From Treponema sp. (GTDB taxonomy: Bacteria > Spirochaetota > Spirochaetia > Treponematales > Treponemataceae), in the NCBI GenBank assembly GCA_016296575.1, contig JAEDJA010000002.1, positions 1 through 64,000 on the forward strand: a DNA stretch of 64,000 nt. Reading direction: 5' to 3'. The position numbers and the translations under genes are program-made. The notes under the pieces are model-generated. The model had not been told where the DNA came from and made no database searches. It saw only the letters and a program-made list of their open reading frames with translations. Shown here one piece after another: positions 52,831-61,463 of the stretch (its first letter is position 1; every line of letters starts with the position of its first letter).

Positions 52831-54153
52831 ATGAAAGAATTTGGAATACGCGTACCGGAAATTCTCTTTCCGAAGAATATTGATACAGAAACCTGGGCTG
52901 TTGTTGCATGTGACCAGTATACTCAGGATCGTGAATACTGGAAAAAAGTTAGTGAAAAGGTTGGTTCAAATCCATCTACACTGAACCTCATTCTGCCTGA
53001 AGTTTACCTGAACGATGCTGACAAGCCTGAACGCATCAAAAAAATCAGAGAAAACATGAAAAACTACCTGGATAATGGAGTTTTTGCCGATGCTGAAAAG
53101 GCCTTCATATACATGGAACGCCAGACTGCTTATGGCCGCACACGAAAAGGTCTTATTGCAGAAATCGATCTGGATACTTACGAATGGAAACCTTTTTCCA
53201 ACGCAAATATTCGTGCCACAGAAGCCACAATTGTTGAACGCATTCCACCACGCATGGAAATCCGCCGGGGAGCTCCTGTAGAACTGCCTCACATCATGCT
53301 TCTTGTAAACGATAAAGACGGTCTTCTTGTTGAAGAAGCTGGAAAAACTGCCAAGGCCAGTGGACGAAAACCTGTGTACAACGGAAAACTGATGATGAAC
53401 TCAGGTGCCGTAACTGGATGGACACTTAAAACTGAAGGTGAAGTTGAATCTGTCCGCCTGGCTCTCTCAAAAATTGCCGATAAAAATAAAAACGCTGATG
53501 GTTCTGTCTTCCTTTTTGCTGTTGGCGATGGAAACCATTCTCTTGCTACAGCAAAAGCCGTGTGGGATGAAGAAAAAGCCCGCCTTACCGCTGCAGGAGC
53601 TTCAGCCGAAGAAATTGAGGCAAGTCCTGTAAAATATGCGCTGGTAGAAATCGTAAACATTTACGACGAAGGTCTCACATTTGAACCTATCCACCGCGTT
53701 GTATTTGGCTGCGATGCTGGAAAAATGATTGCAAGTCTTGCAGAAACTCTGGAAGGAAATCTTTCAAATGTAGATTCAGCAGATACACTTGAAAAATCAG
53801 TTCACAATTCTGAAAATTCCTTCGGCTTTGTTTATGCAGGTCCAGACGGCAACACAAAATATACACTGCTTGAAACTTCCATTACAGATTTGGCCGTTTC
53901 AAGACTTCAGCCTGTTCTTGACGATTATCTTAAAGCAGAAGAAAAAAGTGAGATTGATTATATTCACGGAAGCGAGGAAGTATTCCGTCTAGGCGGCAAA
54001 AATGGAGCTATATCCATAATGTTGCCACCAGTTGCAAAAGACAGCTTCTTCGAAACAATCAACGGGCGCGGACCACTTCCAAGAAAATCCTTCTCAATGG
54101 GTGAAGCGGACGAAAAACGTTTCTACCTTGAAGTAAGAAGATTATTCAGCTAA
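52831..54153 (+). CDS. DUF1015 family protein
   Basis: Protein of 440 residues. It has the N-terminal RVPEILFPKNI, a VVACDQYTQDREYW segment, a central FAVGDGNHSLATAK and a C-terminal GRGPLPRKSFSMGEA; these are hallmarks of DUF1015. This is a conserved protein found in spirochaetes and many bacteria whose biochemical role is not settled. It converges with recQ and overlaps its 3' end by 12 bp. Confidence 0.85.
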   Translation: MKEFGIRVPEILFPKNIDTETWAVVACDQYTQDREYWKKVSEKVGSNPSTLNLILPEVYLNDADKPERIKKIRENMKNYLDNGVFADAEKAFIYMERQTAYGRTRKGLIAEIDLDTYEWKPFSNANIRATEATIVERIPPRMEIRRGAPVELPHIMLLVNDKDGLLVEEAGKTAKASGRKPVYNGKLMMNSGAVTGWTLKTEGEVESVRLALSKIADKNKNADGSVFLFAVGDGNHSLATAKAVWDEEKARLTAAGASAEEIEASPVKYALVEIVNIYDEGLTFEPIHRVVFGCDAGKMIASLAETLEGNLSNVDSADTLEKSVHNSENSFGFVYAGPDGNTKYTLLETSITDLAVSRLQPVLDDYLKAEEKSEIDYIHGSEEVFRLGGKNGAISIMLPPVAKDSFFETINGRGPLPRKSFSMGEADEKRFYLEVRRLFS

Positions 54154-56070
54154 GACTTCATTTACAGCCGCCAATATAAATCGACCGAACTGCTCAACCT
54201 TTGCTTCTCCAATTCCATGGATATTATAAAGTTCCGGTTTAGAACGCGGCTTTTTTGCTGCTATATCGTAAAGTGTCTTGTCACCAAAAATAACATAGGG
54301 CGGTATATTCATTTCATCAGCTGTCTTTTTTCTCCACTTACGGAGCAGCTGTACAATATCCTCACCTTCCTTATCATCTGCCATAGGTTTTGCAGGTCCC
54401 GGCTTACTTTTCTTGTGAATTACAAACTGTGGTTTTTCGCTGCCAGGTTTTGGAATTGCCAGAGAAGAAGCCCCCGCACTTCCACCAGAACGTCCCTTAA
54501 ACTTCAATGGCATAAACACTTTTTCCCGAGTAATAAGAAGATCCCTTCCATCTGGAGTAATAGACAGTATGTGGTAATCGCCTGTTTTCTCCAGAAATCC
54601 CCGTGATATCATTTCTTCCACCAGATTAAGCCAATCATCCTTACACAGATCCTGCCCAATTCCCCAGGTTGATATCATATTATGTCCATTGTCCAAAATT
54701 TTCTGCTGACGACTGCCCAAAAGGACATCTACAACATAATTCGTTCCAAAGCGTCCGTCCGTTCGTATAATGCAACTCAAAAGCTTCTGAACAGGGATTG
54801 TCACATCATTTAAAGGGATTTCCCCCATACTACATATATCACAACAGCACTCCGGTGGTACAAAAACACTGCCCGCCCCGTCTCCATTTTGCGAAGGATA
54901 TTTTTCTCCAAATGCACCAAGAAGCATCTTGCGGCGGCACACCCTTCCTGCGCCATAATTCAGCATCTGCTGCAGCAACACCTCGTTCTTTTTTCTGTCA
55001 CTGGCTTCATCAAAGAAATAACGGATTTTATGGGCATCTCCAGCACTAAAGAATAGCAGAGCACTGGAAGGCAAGCCATCACGACCAGCCCTACCAATTT
55101 CCTGATAATATTCCGCCAAAGATTTTGGAAGATCATAATTTACAACAAAACGAACATTTGGTTTATCAATTCCCATGCCAAATGCCACCGTCGCAACCAT
55201 GATTTTTATATCATCACTAATAAAAAGATTCTGATTTTTGGTCCGCACTGCATCAGAAAGTCCTGCATGGTAGTTCAGTACAGAATATCCCAGATTGTCC
55301 AGCGTTGAAGTGAGTTCATCCACCTGGCGACGTGAAAAACAGTATATAATTCCGCTTTCATCCCTATGCTCATACAGATACTCACAAAGCTGCTGAAGCG
55401 TATTCCGTTTTGGACGCACTTCAAGATATATATTTTCCCTGTTAAAGCTGAACACCATTACGGCTGGATTCCGCATCTCAAGATTCTTTACAATATCCTT
55501 ACGCACCTGTTCTGTGGCGGTTGCCGTAAGAGCTAAAAGAACAGCATCAGGGAAAAGATTACGTACGCTGGGGATTTCCATATAATCAGGTCTAAAATCG
55601 TGTCCCCACTCGCTTACACAATGAGCCTCATCAATTGTAATGCAGGACACTTTGATTCTGTCATCACTTAAAAGATTCCTAAGTCTTCCTGTAGCAAGTC
55701 CTTCTGGTGAAACATAAACAATCTTTACTTCACCACGAACCAGTTCTGTTGTCGATTTTTTATAATCTTCCCATTCCAAAGTACTGTTCAAAAAAATTGA
55801 ATGAATACCTGCCGCTTCAAGATTTGCTACCTGATCCTGCATTAGTGAAATCAGCGGAGAAACAACTACAGTAATTCCATCAAAAATAAGAGCCGGTACC
55901 TGATAACATAAAGATTTTCCACCACCGGTAGGCATAACTGCCATAGTATCTCGACCGGAAAGCACACTATCAATAATATCCCGCTGAAGCAGCCTGAAAC
56001 TGTCATAACCGAAAACCGTTTTCAGTACCTTTTCAGGTTTCGCGTTCACAAAACTGTTTGATCCAACCAC
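54142..56070 (-). CDS. recQ: RecQ-family DNA helicase
   Basis: Protein of 642 residues from the GTG at 56070. It has the SF2 motifs MAVMPTGGGKSLCYQVPA, DEAHCVSEWGHDFRPDY, LALTATATEQV and QEIGRAGRDGLPS, followed by a four-Cys zinc region (VCRRKM and CCCDIC), the RQC domain and a C-terminal HRDC domain (ELYNIHGIGEAKVEQFGRFI). It unwinds DNA 3'-5' in recombination and repair. The GTG at 56070 follows TATAAT by 6 nt; a longer frame from a GTG at 56097 is possible. Confidence 0.92.
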   Translation of the reverse strand: MVGSNSFVNAKPEKVLKTVFGYDSFRLLQRDIIDSVLSGRDTMAVMPTGGGKSLCYQVPALIFDGITVVVSPLISLMQDQVANLEAAGIHSIFLNSTLEWEDYKKSTTELVRGEVKIVYVSPEGLATGRLRNLLSDDRIKVSCITIDEAHCVSEWGHDFRPDYMEIPSVRNLFPDAVLLALTATATEQVRKDIVKNLEMRNPAVMVFSFNRENIYLEVRPKRNTLQQLCEYLYEHRDESGIIYCFSRRQVDELTSTLDNLGYSVLNYHAGLSDAVRTKNQNLFISDDIKIMVATVAFGMGIDKPNVRFVVNYDLPKSLAEYYQEIGRAGRDGLPSSALLFFSAGDAHKIRYFFDEASDRKKNEVLLQQMLNYGAGRVCRRKMLLGAFGEKYPSQNGDGAGSVFVPPECCCDICSMGEIPLNDVTIPVQKLLSCIIRTDGRFGTNYVVDVLLGSRQQKILDNGHNMISTWGIGQDLCKDDWLNLVEEMISRGFLEKTGDYHILSITPDGRDLLITREKVFMPLKFKGRSGGSAGASSLAIPKPGSEKPQFVIHKKSKPGPAKPMADDKEGEDIVQLLRKWRKKTADEMNIPPYVIFGDKTLYDIAAKKPRSKPELYNIHGIGEAKVEQFGRFILAAVNEVLAE

Positions 56071-56138
56071 AATTCGATTATATCGGAAGTAAGACACTTG
56101 AAAAACCCCGTATATTTTGTTATAGTTACTTTATCTTC

Positions 56139-56221
56139 GCCGGCGTGGTGGAATGGTAGACACGACAGACTCAAAATCTGTTGAGGGCAACTTCGTAAGA
56201 GTTCAAGTCTCTTCGCCGGTA
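56139..56221 (+). tRNA. tRNA-Leu (CAA)
   Basis: An 83-nt class II tRNA. The acceptor pair is GCCGGCG/CGCCGGT (with one G-U). The anticodon arm ACAGA-CTCAAAA-TCTGT gives anticodon CAA, decoding UUG. The long variable arm and a TTCAAGT-type T-loop are present. CCA is not encoded. It lies between recQ and comM, transcribed on the plus strand. Confidence 0.93.
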
Positions 56222-56226
56222 ATTAA

Positions 56227-56256
56227 AAGGGTTGGTCAAAAGGCCAACCTTTTTCT
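56227..56256. terminator. Terminator after the tRNA
   Basis: GGGTTGG and CCAACC pair, followed by a T-run. It may serve the tRNA and the convergent comM. Confidence 0.75.
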
Positions 56257-56257
56257 T

Positions 56258-57820
56258 TTAACCTATATCCATGGGATCAACCCTGAAATTTACAGCTTCT
56301 TCCATATGTTTTTCTTCTATAATTTCGGATCCTTCCATATCTGCAATTGTACGCGCCACTTTTACACAACTGGCTATAGCACGGGGTGAGAATCCATAAC
56401 GTACAGCAGCCATCTCCTGATACAAACGGGCTCCATCAGTTTTCGGACAGTATTTTTCTATTTCCTCAGGCCGCAGGTGAGCATTTTTCTTAGCCTGCCT
56501 TTTTCGCTGTATTTCTACAGCCTTCGCAATTGAAAAACGCAGGTCTGCCGTAGAAGCACTAGTCTTCATATTCACGCCCTCTTCAGAATCCACCTCATTC
56601 TTTACAAATACTCTAAGATCAATTCGATCCATCAAAGGTGATGAAAATTTCTTCCAGTACTTATCCACGGCACCTGCCGAACACAAACAAATTTTAGAGT
56701 CAGAACCATAGTTACCACAAGGACACGGGTTGCTTGCCATCATCAGCTGAAACCTGGCCGGATAAACTGTAGACCTGCCTGCCCTTGAAAGAGTAATTGA
56801 TCCACTCTCCAAAGGTACACGCAAAGTCTGCAGAACCGAGGAACGGAATTCCGCCGCTTCATCCAAAAACAAAACTCCATTATGCGCCAAAGAAATCTCA
56901 CCTGGCTTGCAACCAACTCCACCTCCACACATACCTTCCAGACTGGAAGTACAGTGAGGCATCCTAAAAGGAGACTTTCTCATCAAAGACTGGTTTCCCG
57001 GAAGTATTCCTGCCAAACTCCAGATTCTCGTTACGCTCTGAGCTTCTTCGTTAGTCAACAAAGGCAGTAAAGCCGGAAACTTCTGGATTGTCATGGTCTT
57101 ACCGCACCCAGGCGCACCTACAGCCAGAAAATTATGGCCACCGGCCGCCGCAATCTGCAGTCCCCGTATAAGTTTTTTTTGCCCTTTTACATCGGCATAC
57201 TCAAAACCTTCACCAATCCCGTCAAAATAAACATCACCTATCTTAACAGCACCTGATTCAAACTCCTCATCTTCACAAAACCCTTTTCGTTCCGTGAAAT
57301 ACTTGTCATCTTTCAAGGCCAGAAAAGCATCTTCCAGACTATTTGCACCGTAAACTCTCATTCCCGAAACTTCCCTTGCTTCAGCCGCATTCACCGCAGG
57401 AACAATACAACGCATTATCCCACAAGCACTTGCCGTAGCTGCAGCTGCATGAACACCTTTTACCGCACGAATTCTTCCCGATAATTCCAGCTCACCCATT
57501 ATTAGCACATCATCATCCAAGAAATCCGCAGCCGAAGTACTGTTTTTTTCACTTGCAGACAGCACGCCCAAAGCCAAAGGCAAATCAAATCCAGCACCTT
57601 CCTTTTTCAAGTCAGCAGGTGACAAACTGATCAACACTCTCTCCGGCGGAAAATCAAATCCACAATTCTTTATAGCCGCAGTCATTCGTTCTCTTGCTTC
57701 CTTCACAGCACTGTCTGCCAATCCAACAAGATCAACAGCTGGAATTCCGCGTCTCAAATCAACTTCAACGGTCACTAAAGAACCCTCATAGCCAAAAGGC
57801 GAAAATGAATAAATTTGCAT
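56258..57820 (-). CDS. comM: ComM/YifB Mg-chelatase-like AAA+ ATPase
   Basis: Protein of 520 residues. An N-terminal Lon-protease-like domain (about 1-180; VEVDLRRGIPAVDLVGLADS) is followed by an AAA+ domain with Walker A (AVGAPGCGKTM), Walker B (LFLDEAAEF), and a C-terminal Mg-chelatase-type segment (ASNPCPCGNYG). In other bacteria ComM promotes branch migration during DNA recombination and transformation. No Shine-Dalgarno is apparent before its ATG. Confidence 0.88.
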   Translation of the reverse strand: MQIYSFSPFGYEGSLVTVEVDLRRGIPAVDLVGLADSAVKEARERMTAAIKNCGFDFPPERVLISLSPADLKKEGAGFDLPLALGVLSASEKNSTSAADFLDDDVLIMGELELSGRIRAVKGVHAAAATASACGIMRCIVPAVNAAEAREVSGMRVYGANSLEDAFLALKDDKYFTERKGFCEDEEFESGAVKIGDVYFDGIGEGFEYADVKGQKKLIRGLQIAAAGGHNFLAVGAPGCGKTMTIQKFPALLPLLTNEEAQSVTRIWSLAGILPGNQSLMRKSPFRMPHCTSSLEGMCGGGVGCKPGEISLAHNGVLFLDEAAEFRSSVLQTLRVPLESGSITLSRAGRSTVYPARFQLMMASNPCPCGNYGSDSKICLCSAGAVDKYWKKFSSPLMDRIDLRVFVKNEVDSEEGVNMKTSASTADLRFSIAKAVEIQRKRQAKKNAHLRPEEIEKYCPKTDGARLYQEMAAVRYGFSPRAIASCVKVARTIADMEGSEIIEEKHMEEAVNFRVDPMDIG

Positions 57821-58232
57821 TCAAAAAACCTCTTTGCAGAAATCCTAACAACCTCTGCACCTATATGAATGGCGGCAAAAGAACATTTTCGGCAAATTCA
57901 GGAGAAAAAAAGTAAAAAAATTTGATTTTTTTCTGGCATTACAAAAAAGTAAAAAATGATAATGGAGATTTTGGAGTATTAATTTAAAAAACACAGCTAT
58001 GAAAAACCGTGATAAAATATAGATTAAAAAGTAGAAGGTGTAAGATAAAACCGCTAAAATAGCGCGGCTTTATCTTTCCTAAAGTTTGCGTTGCAAACTT
58101 ATTATTGAACTGCTGTTCCTCATTACATTACGGAACAGCGTAAAAAGTCAATCGATTGTTGAAACAATCTTCTTGACTTTTTAATGGAGATGTAGGATAA
58201 AACCGCTAAAATAGCGCGGCTTTATCTTATCT
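57821..58232. repeat. Patch of nested palindromes and a duplicated 33-nt hairpin
   Basis: No gene is seen here. From 58042 there is a series of inverted repeats: AAGTTTGC/GCAAACTT, GCTGTTCC/GGAACAGC, and a longer AAAAAGTCAA/TTGACTTTTT pair at 58142-58182. An identical 33-nt hairpin unit, starting GATAAAACCGCTAAAATAGC, occurs at 58044-58076 and 58196-58228, 152 bp apart. Confidence 0.7.
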
Positions 58233-58349
58233 AGGGGCTGTCCCAAAAGTAATGAGTGTAGCGCTCATTGAGCCCTTCGACAGGCTCAGGAACCACCCTT
58301 CGACAGGTGGTTTCGATAAACTCAACCACCGTAATGCAAACTTATTGAC
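58233..58349. repeat. Palindromic mosaic repeat, copy F (right end truncated)
   Basis: Starts GGGGCTGTCCCAAAAGTAAT, then the GTAGCGCTCATTGAG module, two CCTTCGACAGG modules and a TCAACCACC module, and stops at ACTTATTGACT with no right terminal GGACAGCC. The GGAGG ribosome-binding site of the next gene starts immediately after. Confidence 0.75.
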
Positions 58350-58359
58350 TGGAGGTAAT

Positions 58360-59181
58360 ATGCGACTTGGAATTTCATCTGGACTTATTTATGATGATGC
58401 TGAAAAATGGGCACAAGCTCATTCAGCTTTAGGATTAAAGAGTGTAGTTTTTCCACTGGACTGCAACGCTGACAAATCTCTTGTAAAGGATTACGTACAG
58501 GCCGCCTGCGAAAAGGATCTTGTTATTGCAGAAGTTGGAATCTGGCGAAATGTAAACAGTGCCAATCCCTCTGAAAAGGAAGAAATGATCAAATATGCTA
58601 TCCGACAGCTGGAACTGGCCGAAGAAATTGGAGCCCGCTGTTGTGTAAATGTAGCTGGTGCCATTAAAGGTAAACGATGGGATGGCGGTTATAAAGAAAA
58701 CTTTTCTGAAGAAGCGTGGAACAAGACTGTAAAAAGCGTCCAGGAAATTGTTGATGCAGTTCGTCCTGTAAAAACAAAATATGCACTTGAACCAATGCCC
58801 TGGATGATTCCAACGGGCCCCGATCAATACCTGAAGCTTCTTTCCGATATCAACAGGGACAATGTAGGCGTTCACATGGATATCGTAAATATGATCAACT
58901 GCCCGGAACGCTATTTCTTTCAGGAAGATTTTATGACCGATATTTTCACTAAACTGGACGGACTGATTTTAAGCTGTCACCTGAAGGATATTCACAAAAA
59001 AGAAGAATATACCTGGCAATTGGAAGAATGTGCCTGTGGTCAAGGGGAACTGAATATTGAACATTACACCCGACTTGCTACAGCCCACTCTTCTGACATG
59101 CCTATGATTATTGAACATCTTCATTCCGACGAAGAATATCGACTTTCGATAAAATACGTAAGCAAACGACTTGGACTTTAA
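58360..59181 (+). CDS. Sugar-phosphate isomerase/epimerase-like TIM barrel
   Basis: Protein of 273 residues of the xylose-isomerase-like fold. The metal ligands expected of the family are seen as Glu in YALEPMPW, Asp in GVHMDIVN, His in LSCHLKDIH, and Glu in MIIEHLHS. Length and motif order match AP-endonuclease-2-type isomerases/epimerases. The substrate is unknown; it is not the missing mannonate dehydratase, which is longer. GGAGG lies 4 nt before the ATG. The gene lies directly after repeat copy F. Confidence 0.8.
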   Translation: MRLGISSGLIYDDAEKWAQAHSALGLKSVVFPLDCNADKSLVKDYVQAACEKDLVIAEVGIWRNVNSANPSEKEEMIKYAIRQLELAEEIGARCCVNVAGAIKGKRWDGGYKENFSEEAWNKTVKSVQEIVDAVRPVKTKYALEPMPWMIPTGPDQYLKLLSDINRDNVGVHMDIVNMINCPERYFFQEDFMTDIFTKLDGLILSCHLKDIHKKEEYTWQLEECACGQGELNIEHYTRLATAHSSDMPMIIEHLHSDEEYRLSIKYVSKRLGL

Positions 59182-59191
59182 AATAGAAAAA

Positions 59192-59241
59192 AGCCATCTC
59201 TGATAAGAAAAAAAAATCTAAAATCAAGGATGGCTTTATTA
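59192..59241. terminator. Bidirectional terminator
   Basis: AAGCCATC and GATGGCTT pair across a 28-nt A-rich loop, with T/A runs on both sides. It serves the TIM-barrel gene and the convergent chemoreceptor gene. Confidence 0.7.
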
Positions 59242-59255
59242 TGTCCAAAATATTT

Positions 59256-61331
59256 TTATACTTTGAACTTATTAACGGCATCTGTCAGTTTTTCTACCTG
59301 AGTTTTTGCCTGACTTGTTTCACCGGAAATTGTATTGGCGCTGTTTGTAAGATTTTCAGCTGCTTCGTTACACTGAGCAAGACCATATGTTGTTTTTTCA
59401 CCAAGTTCTGAAAGTTCATTACAAATAGAGAATGCTTCTTCTGTACTCTTGGTGATGGAATTAGTATTTTCCATAACCTTATCTGAACTCTGGCGAATCT
59501 GTTCAAGTCCCGAAGATACTGTCTGTGCCTGACTGCTCTGAGCATTTGCCATTTCACTTAAGGAAACAACAATATTTTCAATAGCAGAAACTACTTCCAG
59601 AGTATTGCTGAATGAACTTGAAACTTCTTCTGAAGAATCAGCAATCTTTGCAATCTTTTCCTGAATTCCTTTAAGCTGAACTGTTGAGCTGTTTGCCTGA
59701 TTAGAAGTTGTTTCGGCAAGCTTTCGGATTTCATCAGCAACAACGGCAAATCCTTTACCTGCTTCACCAGCATGTGCAGCTTCGATAGCAGCATTCATAG
59801 CCAGAAGGTTAGTCTGTTCAGCAACGGCAGAAATTACACTGTTCATTTCAAGAAGAGCTACTGATTCATTTTTAACATCAAGAATCTGCTGAACTGAAGT
59901 TTCCAGTTTATCTTTGTTTTCTGTTGTAGCATGAACCAAGTCCCCTACATGTTTTGAAGCACTGTTTGAAATGCGGGACATTCTTTCAATATAACCTACG
60001 ATTTCAACAATATTTCTGTTTGATGCTTCCAGGATATTGTTCTGAAGGGCAATTTCATTTGAAAGGCTTTCAGCTTCCTTAACAATAACACCAACTGCTG
60101 AATTTTCTGCTTCAATAGATTTACGTTCTTTTGAAAGAACATCATTCATTTCAGAAATAGCAGAAGCTACCTGGAAAGAGTTCTTACCAATAGTTTCTGA
60201 AGTGTAATTAAGATTGTCCACCATGTTGTCCAAAGAATCTGTAGCAGAGTGGATATTTGTAACAAGCGAACTTACATTGTCAGTAAAATATTCAAATCCC
60301 GAATCAATAGCTGCAGCTTCTTTTGTTCCATATCGCATCTTTTTTTCAACCTTACGGAAATCTCCATCAGCAAAGGCACGACAACGGTCTGCAAGATAAC
60401 CAAAAGATTTTGTAAGTCTTCTTGATACAATGAAAGCAATAATTATGAAGGCAATCAGCATTACGATTACTTCAAGAAGAAGTTTTCTAAGAATAAGTGT
60501 AAAATTGCGTGTAAAATCTTTCAAAGGTCCGTAAACCAGAAGGAAATAAGGTGTTCCAGAAATTACAGTCTGATTAAGGAACATATTGTTTTTTACAAGT
60601 ACTTCACCAACTTTTCCCAGATCGCCTGCACTGAACACAGCTTCACCAAAGAAGTTTTTTTCCATTACGTTTTCAAGCTTTTCGTTAGTAATGTAAAGAC
60701 CTTCTTTATTTACTACATAAAACTTGGCATTTGGAGATACAATTTTTGGATTAAGCATATTGCCAAAATTCTTGATGGAAATATCTGCTGCAACTACACC
60801 TGCAAAAGCTCCGTTTACATTTACAGCCTTTGAAGCAGTAATACAAATATCTCCAGTCTGAACATCAACGTAAGGATCAGTAATCATCAACTGTTTAGGA
60901 TTTGATTTTGCAGCCTTGAACCAGTCACGGGTAGCAGGAACCCAGTCATCATCAGGAATCCACTGTGAGCTGTCAGCATAAACACCTTTGCCACCGTTAT
61001 TAAAATCTTCAGAAGCATAATACAGAGCAAAAGCGTAACTCTGATTATTGGCCATATTTATAAAAAGTGGTTCCAATTCTTCATTATTGTAATGAAGAGG
61101 AATAATTTCTGAAGCATATTTTACCATTTCAAAAGAAGGTCCAAGTGCTGATGCCAACTGTCCTGCCTGACTTTGAATTCCCGATGTTGTTCTGGATGAC
61201 AGATCTTTAGTTGCACTGTCCTTAAATGAACCTCCGAAAATGGTCAAGAACACAATCGTAACAATAATAACAGGTGCCAAAGTACTAATAAAAATCTGCG
61301 CACCAAGGGGAATCTTTCTGGATTTTGCCAT
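59256..61331 (-). CDS. Methyl-accepting chemotaxis protein with Cache-type sensor
   Basis: Protein of 691 residues. A first membrane segment at about 15-35 and a second at about 285-310 bracket a periplasmic dCache-like domain (about 40-280; [18 protein letters not shown]). A HAMP-like region follows, then a helical signalling domain with the conserved tip [20 protein letters not shown], next to [16 protein letters not shown]. It should sense small molecules and drive the CheA/CheW pathway. GAGG is found close to the ATG. Confidence 0.92.
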   Translation of the reverse strand: MAKSRKIPLGAQIFISTLAPVIIVTIVFLTIFGGSFKDSATKDLSSRTTSGIQSQAGQLASALGPSFEMVKYASEIIPLHYNNEELEPLFINMANNQSYAFALYYASEDFNNGGKGVYADSSQWIPDDDWVPATRDWFKAAKSNPKQLMITDPYVDVQTGDICITASKAVNVNGAFAGVVAADISIKNFGNMLNPKIVSPNAKFYVVNKEGLYITNEKLENVMEKNFFGEAVFSAGDLGKVGEVLVKNNMFLNQTVISGTPYFLLVYGPLKDFTRNFTLILRKLLLEVIVMLIAFIIIAFIVSRRLTKSFGYLADRCRAFADGDFRKVEKKMRYGTKEAAAIDSGFEYFTDNVSSLVTNIHSATDSLDNMVDNLNYTSETIGKNSFQVASAISEMNDVLSKERKSIEAENSAVGVIVKEAESLSNEIALQNNILEASNRNIVEIVGYIERMSRISNSASKHVGDLVHATTENKDKLETSVQQILDVKNESVALLEMNSVISAVAEQTNLLAMNAAIEAAHAGEAGKGFAVVADEIRKLAETTSNQANSSTVQLKGIQEKIAKIADSSEEVSSSFSNTLEVVSAIENIVVSLSEMANAQSSQAQTVSSGLEQIRQSSDKVMENTNSITKSTEEAFSICNELSELGEKTTYGLAQCNEAAENLTNSANTISGETSQAKTQVEKLTDAVNKFKV

Positions 61332-61463
61332 TAAATAAACCTCGTTCTACTGCCAGCAGCAATACTTAAAATCTCTAATATATCAATTTTCTATTCATTT
61401 CAAGATATTGTCAATATCTTCTTTTATATTCCACAAAGTGATTTTTTACGGTAAAATGTTTTT

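Noticed and set aside
57821..58232. CRISPR array from the 33-nt repeats
   Set aside because: Only two copies, 152 bp apart, each internally palindromic, and no cas genes in view.
58360..59181. Mannonate dehydratase (missing step of the uronate pathway)
   Set aside because: The protein is only 273 residues and matches isomerase/epimerase motifs, while UxuA is longer and carries other motifs.
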